From: Telmatospirillum sp. J64-1
GTDB taxonomy: Bacteria > Pseudomonadota > Alphaproteobacteria > Rhodospirillales > Magnetospirillaceae
DNA: 64,000 nucleotides
Reading direction: 5' to 3'
Assembly: GCF_006980715.1 (NCBI RefSeq)
Contig: NZ_SBHN01000021.1
Location: 43,798 to 107,797, forward strand
In this document: positions 28,429-37,125 of the stretch, piece by piece
How positions within the stretch are numbered: the first letter of the stretch is position 1
How the letters are laid out: every line of letters begins with the position of its first letter
Translations under genes and position numbers: made by a program
Notes under the pieces: model-generated
What the model saw: only the letters and a program-made list of their open reading frames with translations
What the model was told of the DNA's origin: nothing
Databases searched by the model: none

Positions 28429-29628
28429 CTAGCGCCTCATCGCCAGCTTTTGGATGTAAGGAGCAATCTCGGGCAAGGGCAGCACCGCGCTGCAGATGCC
28501 GGCGGTGGCCACGGCACCGGGCATGCCCCAGACCACACTGGTGGCTTCGTCCTGGGCGACGACGGTTCCGCCGGCGGCGACGATGGCCTGGCCGCCTTTC
28601 AGGCCGTCATGCCCCATGCCGGTCAGCACCAGGGACAGGACGCGCCGCCCCCAGGCGGCGGACACGCTGCGGAACATGGGATCGACCGAGGGACGGCAGA
28701 AATTTTCCGGCGGATTCTGGTTCAGCCGCAGGATCTTGTCCGTCCCCTTGGACTCGACGACCATGTGATAATCCCCGGGCGCCACATAGATGCGGCCGCC
28801 CTGGATCTTCTCCCCATCCTTGCCTTCGGCGGCGGGAATGCCGGAAATCCGGCTGATATGCTCGGCCAGGATGGTGGTGAAGGTGGCCGGCATGTGCTGG
28901 GTGATCAGGATCGGCTGGCGCAGGCCCTTCAGGCCCGACAGTACGGCGAACAGTGCCTGCGGGCCGCCGGTGGAACTGCCGATGGCCAGCACGTCCGGCG
29001 CATCGGAAGAGGGCTGGCGCAGGCTGATCGGGCCGGGGGGATGAATCGCCACCTTGCCCGGCGCGGCAGTGGTCGGGCGCGGCGCGGCCGGACGGGCGGC
29101 GGGCGCGGCACCGGACGGCGCGGAACGTTCGGCAACGGGCTGTCCAGCGGATGGGGCGGCGCGGTTGCCGCCCGTCGCCGTGCGATAGCGCTGGGCCAGG
29201 GCCTTGACCTTGCCGATCAGCTCCTGCTTGAAGTCCATGCCCCCGCCGGTCATCTCACGGGTGGAAGTTGGCTTGGGAATATAGTCCGCAGCCCCGGCCT
29301 CGAGCGCCCGCATGCTGATATCGGCATTCTTCAGGGTCAGGGTCGAGGCCATGATGATCTGCAGGTTGCGATTCACCTGCAACAGCTTGGGCAAGGCCGT
29401 CATGCCGTCCATGATCGGCATTTCGATATCGAGGAGAACCACCTCGACGCTGTGCCGCTCCAGCGCATTGAGCGCCATCTGGCCGTTGCCGACCGAAGCG
29501 ACCACCGAAATGCCGGGGTCTTCTTCAAGCATGCGGGTAATCAATCCGCGCACCACGGCGGAATCGTCAACCACCATGACGCGGACAGGATCAGAGGAGG
29601 CCATTTTTACCGTGCCGGTGCCAATCAT
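28429..29628 (-). CDS. cheB: Chemotaxis response regulator protein-glutamate methylesterase CheB
   Basis: Removes receptor methyl groups and deamidates glutamines after phosphorylation by CheA. The receiver domain (about residues 15-130) has DD and the acceptor Asp in VVLLDIEMP. An Ala/Pro-rich linker of about 50 residues follows. The esterase domain has the catalytic triad in GSSTGGPQA (Ser), TQHMP (His) and GMGHDGL (Asp). The start at 29628 is 4 bases after the cheY stop. An ATG at 29604 (MASSDPVRV) fits homologues better at the N-terminus; neither has a strong ribosome site. Confidence 0.95.
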   Translation of the reverse strand: MIGTGTVKMASSDPVRVMVVDDSAVVRGLITRMLEEDPGISVVASVGNGQMALNALERHSVEVVLLDIEMPIMDGMTALPKLLQVNRNLQIIMASTLTLKNADISMRALEAGAADYIPKPTSTREMTGGGMDFKQELIGKVKALAQRYRTATGGNRAAPSAGQPVAERSAPSGAAPAARPAAPRPTTAAPGKVAIHPPGPISLRQPSSDAPDVLAIGSSTGGPQALFAVLSGLKGLRQPILITQHMPATFTTILAEHISRISGIPAAEGKDGEKIQGGRIYVAPGDYHMVVESKGTDKILRLNQNPPENFCRPSVDPMFRSVSAAWGRRVLSLVLTGMGHDGLKGGQAIVAAGGTVVAQDEATSVVWGMPGAVATAGICSAVLPLPEIAPYIQKLAMRR

Positions 29629-29632
29629 TCGC

Positions 29633-29998
29633 CTAGAGCAGTCCGACCTGAGCGAATTTCGTCTGCAGGATCTCGCTGTCGAAGGGCTTCATGATGTATT
29701 CGTTGGCCCCGGCCGAAATGGCTTCTTGAATATGTTCGATATCGTTTTCCGTGGTGCAGAAGACCACGACGGGCTTGCCGCCCTCGGGCAGCTTGCGCAG
29801 CTCGCGCAGGAAGTCGATGCCGTTCATCACCGGCATGTTCCAATCCAGCAGAACCGCATCGGGCATCGCCTTCTTGCAGGCATCCAGCGCTACCTGGCCG
29901 TCTTCCGCCTCGACGGTCGCAAAGCTCAGCTCAGTGAGGATTTTCTTGGCCACCATACGGATGACCTTGGAATCGTCTACGATCAGACAGGACTTCAT
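29633..29998 (-). CDS. cheY: Chemotaxis response regulator CheY
   Basis: Single-domain receiver of 121 residues that carries the signal from CheA to the flagellar switch. The acidic pair is in LIVDDS (residues 6-10), the acceptor is Asp52 in LLDWNMP, the Thr switch is in FCTTEND and the Lys is in MKPFDSE. No output domain. It is placed between cheW and cheB in the operon. Binding to FliM, rather than acting as a phosphate sink, is presumed. Confidence 0.94.
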   Translation of the reverse strand: MKSCLIVDDSKVIRMVAKKILTELSFATVEAEDGQVALDACKKAMPDAVLLDWNMPVMNGIDFLRELRKLPEGGKPVVVFCTTENDIEHIQEAISAGANEYIMKPFDSEILQTKFAQVGLL

Positions 29999-30075
29999 GC
30001 CGACACTTCGCTCGCTTCGGATGGATGGGCGAGAAAGGCGGGCGCCGTTTTGCCGGGCCCGCCAGACATCGTTTC

Positions 30076-30561
30076 TCAGGCTTCCTGCCTGGTAAATTCC
30101 AAAAGCCGCATCACGTCAAGCACGACGAGCAGCTTGCCCTGAAGGCGGAAGATACCGGCCGAGAATTCCCGCCACAGCGGATCGAGGGTCGGCGGATTGC
30201 GCTCGAAACCGGCGGAAGGCAGGCTCAGCACCTCGCCCACGGAATCGACCATCAGGCTGTAGAGCTCGCCACCCAGTTCCACCACCACGCTCATCGGCTG
30301 CTCGCCCTCGGGACGGGGGGCGAGGCCGAGGCGCAGGCGCACGTCGATGGCGGTGACGATGCGGCCGCGCAGGTTGAGCGATCCGGCAACCTCCCGCGGC
30401 GCGAGCGGAATGCGGGTGATCTTCTGGGCGCCGAGGACATCCTGGACGGTCAGCACCGGAATACCGAAAAGCTGACCCTCGATAAACATGGTCACGTAAT
30501 CCTGGGTCTCGGCGGCCAGGACTTCCTGGGAATCACGTCCACGGGCAACGATCTGGTTCAT
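30076..30561 (-). CDS. cheW: Chemotaxis coupling protein CheW
   Basis: Scaffold that joins receptors to CheA at the membrane array. The 161-residue protein has the CheW fold signatures FGIPVLTVQDVLG, PREVAGSLNLRGRIVTAIDVR and DSVGEVL. Its start overlaps the cheA stop by 4 bases, so the two are translationally coupled. Confidence 0.95.
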   Translation of the reverse strand: MNQIVARGRDSQEVLAAETQDYVTMFIEGQLFGIPVLTVQDVLGAQKITRIPLAPREVAGSLNLRGRIVTAIDVRLRLGLAPRPEGEQPMSVVVELGGELYSLMVDSVGEVLSLPSAGFERNPPTLDPLWREFSAGIFRLQGKLLVVLDVMRLLEFTRQEA

Positions 30562-33311
30562 GCGGCACCTTCAGCGGCAGCAAGCGTCTGCATCAGCGTC
30601 TCGAGCAGGGCGTCACGGTCGAACTTGGCGACATAGTCGTTGAAGCCGACCTGACGGCCCCGTTCGAAATCCCGTTCCGTGGCGTGCGAGGACAGCGCCA
30701 CCATCGGCACCTGCCGCCAGGGGCCTTCGCTGCGGACGGCGGTCGCGAAGTCGAAGCCGCTCAGGCCCGGCATTTCGATATCGCTGATGATGATATCGAA
30801 TTCCCGGCCGGTATCGCGCAGGGCCAGGGCCTTGTCGGCGCTGTCCACGGCGGTGACGTCATAACCGGCGACCGACAGAAGCGGCGTCAGCAGGTTGCGG
30901 AAGAACGGGCTGTCGTCGACCAGCAGCACCCGGCGCTGGGACCCGTCCTCGTTGTCGAAGGAGGGCTCTTCCTGCGTGCCGAACCAGTCGCCGAAAGCCT
31001 GGGTCAGGTAGTAGCCGGCATCGATCAGATCGGTGGCCTTGCCCGAGATGACGGCGGTGCCGATCAGGCCCGGCTGGTCCACCGCCAGTTCGACCTTCAG
31101 ATGCTCCTCGACGATATCGACGATTTCCTCGACCACCAGACCCATGCTGCGGTCGCGGTCGGAGAAGACCAGGACCGGCTGGCGGCCTTCCTTGCCGAGA
31201 TCCATATGCGGGTCGATGGCGACCAGCGGCATGAGATGGCCGCGATACTGCACCACCGGCTTGCCGTGGGAATGCTCGATCTGCGCCAGGTCGATCTCTT
31301 CCAGGCGGGCCACCAGGGCCAGCGGCACGGCCTTGAGGTCGTCGCCGGTGCCGTCGCGGAAGACCAGCAGCGAGGTACGCTCGTTGGCATCCACGCGGGC
31401 GGCCTTGGAATCGGCGGCCTGGGTGGCGCCGGCCATGCCCGCCTCGCCCGTCGCCGAGGCGATGCCATTGGGATCGAGGATCATGATCACCGAGCCGTCG
31501 CCCAGGATCGTGTTGCCCGAGAACATGGTGATGTGGCGCAGGATCGGCGCCACCGGCTTGACCACGATTTCCTCGGTATCGAAGACGCGGTCGACGATGA
31601 TGCCGAAGGTGTAGGTGCCGACCTGGGTGATGACGATGAAGGTCTCGGACCGTTCGTCCTCGCCCTCTTCCAGGCGCAGCAGCTTCTTGAGCGACACCAG
31701 CGGCAGCAGGCGGTCGCGCAGGCGCAGGACCGGGGCGCTGTTGATGACCTCGATCTTGTGTTCGGAATTGGGCGTGACGCGCACCAGTTCCAGCACGCTG
31801 ATCTGCGGAATGGCGAAGCGTTCGTTCGAGCATTCCACGATCAGGGCCGAGACGATGGCGAGCGTCAGCGGGATCTTGATGGTGAAGGTCGAACCCTTGC
31901 CCAGGGCCGTCTTCAGCTCGATGGTGCCGCCGATCTTCTCGATATTCGAGCGCACCACGTCCATGCCGACGCCGCGCCCAGAGACCGAGGTGACCTTTTC
32001 GGCGGTGGACAGGCCGGCGCGGAAGATGAACTGGGCGATCTGCTGCTCGGTCATCGCGTCGGCCTCGGCCTCGCTGACCAGGCCATTGGCGATGGCCTTG
32101 GCGCGGATCTTGGCGAGGTTCAGACCGCGTCCGTCATCGGAAATCTCGATGATGATGTGACCGCCCTCGTGATAGGCGTTCAGCACGACCTTGCCGACTT
32201 CGGGCTTGCCTGCGGCGCGCCGTTCCTCCGGCCCTTCCAGGCCATGGTCGGCGGAGTTGCGCACCATATGGGTCAGCGGGTCCTTGATCAGTTCCAGCAC
32301 CTGACGGTCGAGTTCGGTCTCGGCGCCGATCATCTGGAGGTCGATCTTCTTGCCCATTTCCAGCGACAGGTCGCGGACGATACGCGGCAGCTTGGCCCAG
32401 GCATTGCCGATGGGCTGCATGCGCGTCTTCATCACGCCTTCCTGCAGGTCGGTGGTGATGTGGCTCAGGCGCTGCAGCGGCGTGGCGAATTCGCTGTCAT
32501 CCTTGCCGCGCACCATCTGCAGAAGCTGGTTGCGGGTCAGCACCAGTTCCGAAACCAGCGTCATCAGGTTTTCGAGCAGCTCGACATTGACGCGGATGGA
32601 CTGGTTGGCGACCGATTCCTTGGCTTCGCCGACCGGAGCGGCGGAGGCGGCCGGAGCCTTGGCCTCGGCCTTCGGCGCAGCGGGAACGGCGGCGGGCTTT
32701 TCCTCGACCGGCTGGACGGCGGTGGCCGGGGCAGGCGCCGGAGTGGAGGGGACGGAAGCGGGCACGGACGGCGCGGCGGGCTTGTCGTTCTTGCCCAGCA
32801 GCTCGGCGAATTCCGCTTCCAGCTCGGCGGCGACCGGCCAAGACGGCGCGTCGTCGGCGGGATTGTCCGCCTCGCCGGGACCGGGCGGAGCCGGGGGCGC
32901 ATCGCTTTCGCCGGAGGAAGCCGCCGGGGCGGCCCGGCCCTCGGCCATGGCGTTCAGGCGCTCGATCAGGTCGGCGTCATTGCCCTCGGGCTCGGCTTCG
33001 GTCTGTTCGAGATGGCCCAGGATCTCCTTGATGCGGTCGATCGAATTGAGGATCAACGTCACCGCATCCGGGGTCACCTCAAGGTCACCATCGCGGAACT
33101 TGCCCAACACGTTCTCGGCTGCGTGGGCAACCGTTTCCAGACGCGGCAACCCGAGAAAACCGCAGGTTCCCTTGATGGTATGCACCAAGCGGAAGATGTT
33201 CTGCAGAATTTTCGGGTCGTTGGGATTCTGCTCGAGATTGACGAGTTCCACGTCGAGAGTCGCCAAACTCTCGGCGGTCTCTGTCAAAAATTCGCTCAGC
33301 AAGTCGTCCAT
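30558..33311 (-). CDS. cheA: Hybrid chemotaxis histidine kinase CheA with two CheW domains and a C-terminal receiver
   Basis: Core kinase of the chemosensory array, 917 residues. The domain order is HPt with phospho-His44 in RLVHTIKG; an Ala/Pro-rich linker; dimerisation helices from about 235 (NVELLENLMTLVSEL); an ATPase domain with HMVRNSADHG, DDGRGL and GRGVGMDVV; a CheW domain; a second CheW-like domain (from about 640); and a C-terminal receiver (about 790-910) with LLVDDSPFF and IIISDIEMPG. Classical CheA lacks the second CheW and the receiver. The receiver may act as an internal phosphate sink. No receptor gene is in the operon. The ATG at 33311 gives the family start MDDLLSEFLTE. Confidence 0.95.
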   Translation of the reverse strand: MDDLLSEFLTETAESLATLDVELVNLEQNPNDPKILQNIFRLVHTIKGTCGFLGLPRLETVAHAAENVLGKFRDGDLEVTPDAVTLILNSIDRIKEILGHLEQTEAEPEGNDADLIERLNAMAEGRAAPAASSGESDAPPAPPGPGEADNPADDAPSWPVAAELEAEFAELLGKNDKPAAPSVPASVPSTPAPAPATAVQPVEEKPAAVPAAPKAEAKAPAASAAPVGEAKESVANQSIRVNVELLENLMTLVSELVLTRNQLLQMVRGKDDSEFATPLQRLSHITTDLQEGVMKTRMQPIGNAWAKLPRIVRDLSLEMGKKIDLQMIGAETELDRQVLELIKDPLTHMVRNSADHGLEGPEERRAAGKPEVGKVVLNAYHEGGHIIIEISDDGRGLNLAKIRAKAIANGLVSEAEADAMTEQQIAQFIFRAGLSTAEKVTSVSGRGVGMDVVRSNIEKIGGTIELKTALGKGSTFTIKIPLTLAIVSALIVECSNERFAIPQISVLELVRVTPNSEHKIEVINSAPVLRLRDRLLPLVSLKKLLRLEEGEDERSETFIVITQVGTYTFGIIVDRVFDTEEIVVKPVAPILRHITMFSGNTILGDGSVIMILDPNGIASATGEAGMAGATQAADSKAARVDANERTSLLVFRDGTGDDLKAVPLALVARLEEIDLAQIEHSHGKPVVQYRGHLMPLVAIDPHMDLGKEGRQPVLVFSDRDRSMGLVVEEIVDIVEEHLKVELAVDQPGLIGTAVISGKATDLIDAGYYLTQAFGDWFGTQEEPSFDNEDGSQRRVLLVDDSPFFRNLLTPLLSVAGYDVTAVDSADKALALRDTGREFDIIISDIEMPGLSGFDFATAVRSEGPWRQVPMVALSSHATERDFERGRQVGFNDYVAKFDRDALLETLMQTLAAAEGAA

Positions 33312-33431
33312 CTCGACGCTCCAGTTTGACCCGCACAATGAAACCGGCCTGAGGCCAGCCTATCTTAGAATAGCTTACCTAATTGATAGCACGTCCCCAC
33401 GCCCATCGGAAGTAGTGCCCTACGCAAATGA

Positions 33432-34058
33432 TCATAGATCTTTAGTCCTGATCGTCAGGGTCAGGCGATCCGGCTCGGAAACGGCGGCCAGTTTCCTCCC
33501 CAGCCGCGCGGCCAGCAGCGCCGTCAGGCGGCCTTGCGCAGCGCGGGCGCTCTCGACCTTGGCTTCCCCGGCGGCGGCGATCGCCTCGCCCACGCGCAGG
33601 TTGGGGCCTTCCACCAGCATCTCGAAATCCCCGGAAACATCGCCCGACAGCGAGACCCGTCCGCCGCGCGGCAGGCAATCGCGGGCCAGGACGCCGAGAT
33701 TGAGGATCAGCCGCCCGAGATCGGCGGGCACCTCCTGATCGGGCCGCAGGTCCGGCCAGTCCAGGACGATGCCGCCCGCGCCGGAACCATCCCCCAGCCA
33801 GCCGCGCAGCTTGCCGGCCAGCGTTCCGCAGCCCGCGGGCTGGGTTCCGGGGCCGAAGGCATCCCGCAGATATTTCAGGCGCAGCGCCGCCGACCGGGCG
33901 CTGGCGGCCAGAAGCTCCAGGCTTTCCGCATCCCCCTCGCCGCCTTCGCCCAGCAGTTCGGCACCGGCGGAGACCGCCCCCAGCGGGCCGGACAGGTCGT
34001 GGCAAAGCCTAGCGCAGAGCAATTCGGCCAGGTTGAGGATGTCGTCCGCATCGGACAT
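33432..34058 (-). CDS. chpT: Histidine phosphotransferase ChpT
   Basis: Passes phosphate from the CckA kinase to CtrA and CpdR in the alphaproteobacterial cell-cycle relay. The 208-residue protein shows the ChpT signature ELLCARLCHDLSGPLGAVSAG, with the phospho-His in LCHDLSGP at about residue 23. A degenerate ATPase-like C-terminal domain lacks ATP-binding motifs, as in the family. The ATG at 34058 was chosen; upstream codons are unrelated. It is encoded just upstream of cheA in the same direction (120-base gap) and 6 kb from ctrA. Confidence 0.9.
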   Translation of the reverse strand: MSDADDILNLAELLCARLCHDLSGPLGAVSAGAELLGEGGEGDAESLELLAASARSAALRLKYLRDAFGPGTQPAGCGTLAGKLRGWLGDGSGAGGIVLDWPDLRPDQEVPADLGRLILNLGVLARDCLPRGGRVSLSGDVSGDFEMLVEGPNLRVGEAIAAAGEAKVESARAAQGRLTALLAARLGRKLAAVSEPDRLTLTIRTKDL

Positions 34059-34193
34059 GGCTGTGTTTTCCCTGGATGCTTTCTGCTTTTCCCCCCAAGT
34101 TACAGGCATCACACAGATGGGGGAAACCCTTTTCGCCCGATGCTTTGCCATCGGGCCAAGGCATTCCACCCTAACGTTGCAGGAGTCCCCGTC

Positions 34194-34385
34194 ATGCTGC
34201 ACGACCTCGTCCCGGGAACCATCGTCCGTCATCCCGCCCAGCCGGATTGGGGGCTGGGCCAGGTGCAATCGGCCATCGGCAATCGCGTCACCGTCAATTT
34301 CGAACATGCCGGCAAGCAGACCATCAATATCGAGGTGGTCAGCCTGGACGTGGTCGAGGAAGCGCGTCCGCCCGCCTCCTTCTGA
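34194..34385 (+). CDS. DUF3553 family small protein
   Basis: A 63-residue protein of the DUF3553 family with the marks PGTIVRHPAQPDWGLGQVQS and VNFEHAGKQTI, which suggest a small beta-barrel similar to the domain at the C-terminus of some UvrD/CarD-like proteins. AGGAG at 34181-34185 precedes the ATG well. It is transcribed away from chpT. Role unknown. Confidence 0.85.
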   Translation: MLHDLVPGTIVRHPAQPDWGLGQVQSAIGNRVTVNFEHAGKQTINIEVVSLDVVEEARPPASF

Positions 34386-34480
34386 CCTTCGGCCTTTCCC
34401 GCCCCTTCTTTCCCGGCATTGACAAGCCCTCCGCCTCGCCGCCTTTATGGGGGAACGGCATCAAGCAGGACGACCTTTGA

Positions 34481-34870
34481 GTGAAGAGCGACGCCAAACC
34501 CATGATCCGGCTGCTGATCGGCGAAGTAACCGCGCTCGGTCCGGGCAAGGCGGCGCTGCTGGAAGCCATCGGCCGTAGCGGCTCGATCTCCGGGGCGGCG
34601 CGCGAGATGGGCATGAGCTATCGCCGGGCCTGGCTGCTGGTGGACCGCATCAACGCCGCCTTCCGCGACCCCATGGTCGAGACGGCGGCGGGCGGCAAGG
34701 GCGGCGGCGGCGCCACCCTCACCCCCCATGGCCGCGAAGTCCTGGCCCGCTACCGCGCCCTGGAAGAAAAGGCCCGCCGCGCCATCGACGAGGACCTGCG
34801 CGACTTCGCGCAATTCCTGCGCCCCGACCCGCCGACCTGCGACGCGCCGGAAAGCGAGGAATGCGACTGA
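34481..34870 (+). CDS. ModE-like molybdate-responsive winged-helix regulator (DNA-binding domain only)
   Basis: A 129-residue protein equivalent to the N-terminal DNA-binding domain of ModE. The recognition region reads LLEAIGRSGSISGAAREMGM followed by SYRRAWLLVDRIN, the typical LysR-like wing-helix of this family. The molbindin (Mop) domains of full-length ModE are absent, so molybdate may be sensed elsewhere or not at all. GTG at 34481 is used; ATG at 34502 is possible. A candidate ModE operator lies before moaA 2.2 kb downstream. The target list is inferred. Confidence 0.85.
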   Translation: MKSDAKPMIRLLIGEVTALGPGKAALLEAIGRSGSISGAAREMGMSYRRAWLLVDRINAAFRDPMVETAAGGKGGGGATLTPHGREVLARYRALEEKARRAIDEDLRDFAQFLRPDPPTCDAPESEECD

Positions 34871-34876
34871 GGCCGG

Positions 34877-37018
34877 TCAGGACGGGGCACGGCCCGACGG
34901 CGGAGCGTCGTCCCGCTTGCGGATATGATAGACCGGCTGGCGCCCGTAATTCTTAGCGAGGGACAGCGATCCCAGATATTCGCAGGTAAAGCGCCGGGCA
35001 TAGCTCCGCCCGGTCGAATCGGCGAAATGGCGGGCCGAGTTCTCCTCGCTTTTCAGCATGCCGACGAATTGCTGCGAGGCATAGATATGGCCCGGCAGGG
35101 AAATCGGCTCGATCCGCGCGGCGCGGCTGACATGGCTGCCATAAACGATGGTCCGGCCCGAAAGCGGATGAACCCCCTCGAAGACCGGCCCGGCATGAAG
35201 CCCGACCCGCAATTGGATTCGCCGCGACAGGCCGCTCTCCCCCGGCTCCATCGCCTCGATGGCCTCCAGCAGGGCGAAGGCGTAATCCAGCATGTCCTGG
35301 CTGCTATCCATCACCGCATAGAGCGCGTCGCCCCAGGATTCGAGCAGGCGCAGCGGTTTGTGGCGCCCCTCCATCTTGGCCCGCACGCCCTCCAGCCCCC
35401 GCCACAGCGCAGGCAGATCGGCCTCCGACAGCTTGCTGTAGCCGACGATATCGGCGAACAGCATGGTACGGATCACCCGCTCGGGTTCCAGCGCCTGCGG
35501 CTTCGGCGGCGGACGGACGGAAGGCTGGAACAAGGCCGGGGCGGATGGCGGCGCCGAGGCCCGTGCCTCGCGCAATTCCTCCAAGTCGATCACATGCAGC
35601 CGCGTGATGTCGGGCCAGGCATCCATGAAGTCGGCCACCGTTCCGGCGCCGCTTTCCGCCAGATAGTCCAGCGTCACCATCAGATGCGGCTCCGACAGAT
35701 GGAACTCGCCCTGCAACTGCGCCATCCCTTCGATCAGGTAATTGTTGAAGCGGAACAGCACGTCATGACCGAGATAGCGCTCTTCCGTGGCGAAACTGAC
35801 GGAAGTGGCAAGACGCAGGGCGTTGCGGAACCGCCTTTCCCAGCGCGGTCCCGCATAGGCGACGCGATGGGCGACGAAATCCTCCACGGCGAAGGGCAGG
35901 GAAATATGCACCTCCGCCCCCCGGTTCAGCATCGCCTCGATGAACAGCAAGTCCGATCCGGCGCCGGCGGAGCAATAGCCGACCTCGGCATCCAGGTCGT
36001 CCAGGCGCTGCGCGATGACGGATGCCAGATCGGCCTCGATTTCCGGCGGGAAGCACGGTTCCGTCATGCCCGGATGATCGAGCGATTGTCCGCCGAAGAT
36101 CACGGTGCGGGGCGGGCGCAGCAAAGAGCGCACGGGAGCGGGAATCGCATATCCCGCCTGCGCCAGCGTTTCCAGATGACGCAGGATGCGGACGATGCTG
36201 GGATAATGGCGGGGATGAAGGGTGACGGCGCGGCGGAAGGCATCCTCGCTCAGGCCCGCATCGCCCAGCAGGATCGCCGCCTGCCCCAGGATCAGCAGCC
36301 GCTCGCGGTCCATGTCTTCGCCGCCTTGGCACAAAGCGGCGACCTCCGCCGCCCGTTTCCGCGCCTGCTCCCCTTCGCCGCGCAGCGCCGCCAGCGATGC
36401 GGCGGCCAAGCCGTCGTCGGCCCGTCCGCTCAGCGCGAAGGCCTCGTCCGCCAGATCATAGGCATGGGCGAGGATCGTTTCGCCGCCGACACGCGCCCAG
36501 ATTTCCGTATGAAGCTGGACCGCAAGGCGCAAAGTTTCCTGATCATCGAGCTGACCCAGGTCGCCGCGCACCCCCTGACGGATCTCGGCCAGCAAGGCAT
36601 CGGCGGCTTCGGTCTTGCCGGCAACGACGGCCTGGATGGCCTGGACCAGCCTGCGGGAACGGATCGTCCGCGTGGCAAGGCGCCCTTCCAGCGGATCGAG
36701 CAGGCGCAGGGCCTCCTCCACCGCTCCGCCTCGCAGCAGCGCCAGGACGCCCAGGAGAGACAGAGGCAAACTGTCGGGATAGGTGGCGATGGCCTCGCGA
36801 TAGCTGTCGAAGGCAAGGAAATACTGGCCCTCGGCGATCTGCTCGCGCAGTTCCGCGACCCAGCCCTCCTCATTGCCCGGGCGATCCGGCACGCGGCTGC
36901 GAAAAGGCATTTTCATGGAAGGGCAGGCTCCGCCGGTTGACCGAAAGAAGGCATCCTCGGCGAAAACGCCATCCCGATCAATTCCGGCAGGACACAGCGA
37001 ATTTCCGGTATTCGCCAT
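34877..37018 (-). CDS. TPR protein with Rossmann-like middle domain and class III nucleotide cyclase domain
   Basis: A 713-residue soluble protein. The N-terminal third is helical and TPR-like (about residues 55-300). The middle (about 305-450) carries GGQSLDHPGM, a GxGSDLLFIEA turn and NRGAEVHISLPF, like the nucleotide-sensing Rossmann folds often paired with TRAFs-binding repeats. The C-terminal cyclase homology domain (about 520-690) has both metal Asp residues (FADIVGYSK and ESWGDALYAV) and the Arg in SRAARIE. The transition-state Asn of the usual VNxAxR motif is Ser here (HVSRAARI). Cyclase activity and product are therefore open. Start could also be the ATG at 36916. Confidence 0.8.
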   Translation of the reverse strand: MANTGNSLCPAGIDRDGVFAEDAFFRSTGGACPSMKMPFRSRVPDRPGNEEGWVAELREQIAEGQYFLAFDSYREAIATYPDSLPLSLLGVLALLRGGAVEEALRLLDPLEGRLATRTIRSRRLVQAIQAVVAGKTEAADALLAEIRQGVRGDLGQLDDQETLRLAVQLHTEIWARVGGETILAHAYDLADEAFALSGRADDGLAAASLAALRGEGEQARKRAAEVAALCQGGEDMDRERLLILGQAAILLGDAGLSEDAFRRAVTLHPRHYPSIVRILRHLETLAQAGYAIPAPVRSLLRPPRTVIFGGQSLDHPGMTEPCFPPEIEADLASVIAQRLDDLDAEVGYCSAGAGSDLLFIEAMLNRGAEVHISLPFAVEDFVAHRVAYAGPRWERRFRNALRLATSVSFATEERYLGHDVLFRFNNYLIEGMAQLQGEFHLSEPHLMVTLDYLAESGAGTVADFMDAWPDITRLHVIDLEELREARASAPPSAPALFQPSVRPPPKPQALEPERVIRTMLFADIVGYSKLSEADLPALWRGLEGVRAKMEGRHKPLRLLESWGDALYAVMDSSQDMLDYAFALLEAIEAMEPGESGLSRRIQLRVGLHAGPVFEGVHPLSGRTIVYGSHVSRAARIEPISLPGHIYASQQFVGMLKSEENSARHFADSTGRSYARRFTCEYLGSLSLAKNYGRQPVYHIRKRDDAPPSGRAPS

Positions 37019-37074
37019 GCGACCATGGTACGAGGCTTTTTCAGGACGATTCTTAGCCCAAATATGGTATCAAT

Positions 37075-37100
37075 CGCTATATTCACGAAGAAACAACGAT
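37075..37100 (+). promoter_or_regulatory. Candidate ModE operator before moaA
   Basis: CGCTATATT at 37075-37083, seven bases, then AAACAACGAT at 37091-37100. This follows the two-half-site layout of the E. coli modA operator as I recall it (CGTTATATT-N7-ACATAACGAT), with one and two mismatches. It ends 25 bases before the moaA ATG. A ModE-like protein is encoded nearby. It has not been tested. Confidence 0.5.
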
Positions 37101-37125
37101 GCCCAGAGAGGGAGCAGGACCAGAC

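Noticed and set aside
30684..33329. Very long open frame opposite cheA on the plus strand
   Set aside because: The codon bias of a GC-rich gene keeps the opposite frame open. It has repetitive low-complexity His/Asp/Gly text, no domain, and lies wholly over an unmistakable CheA.
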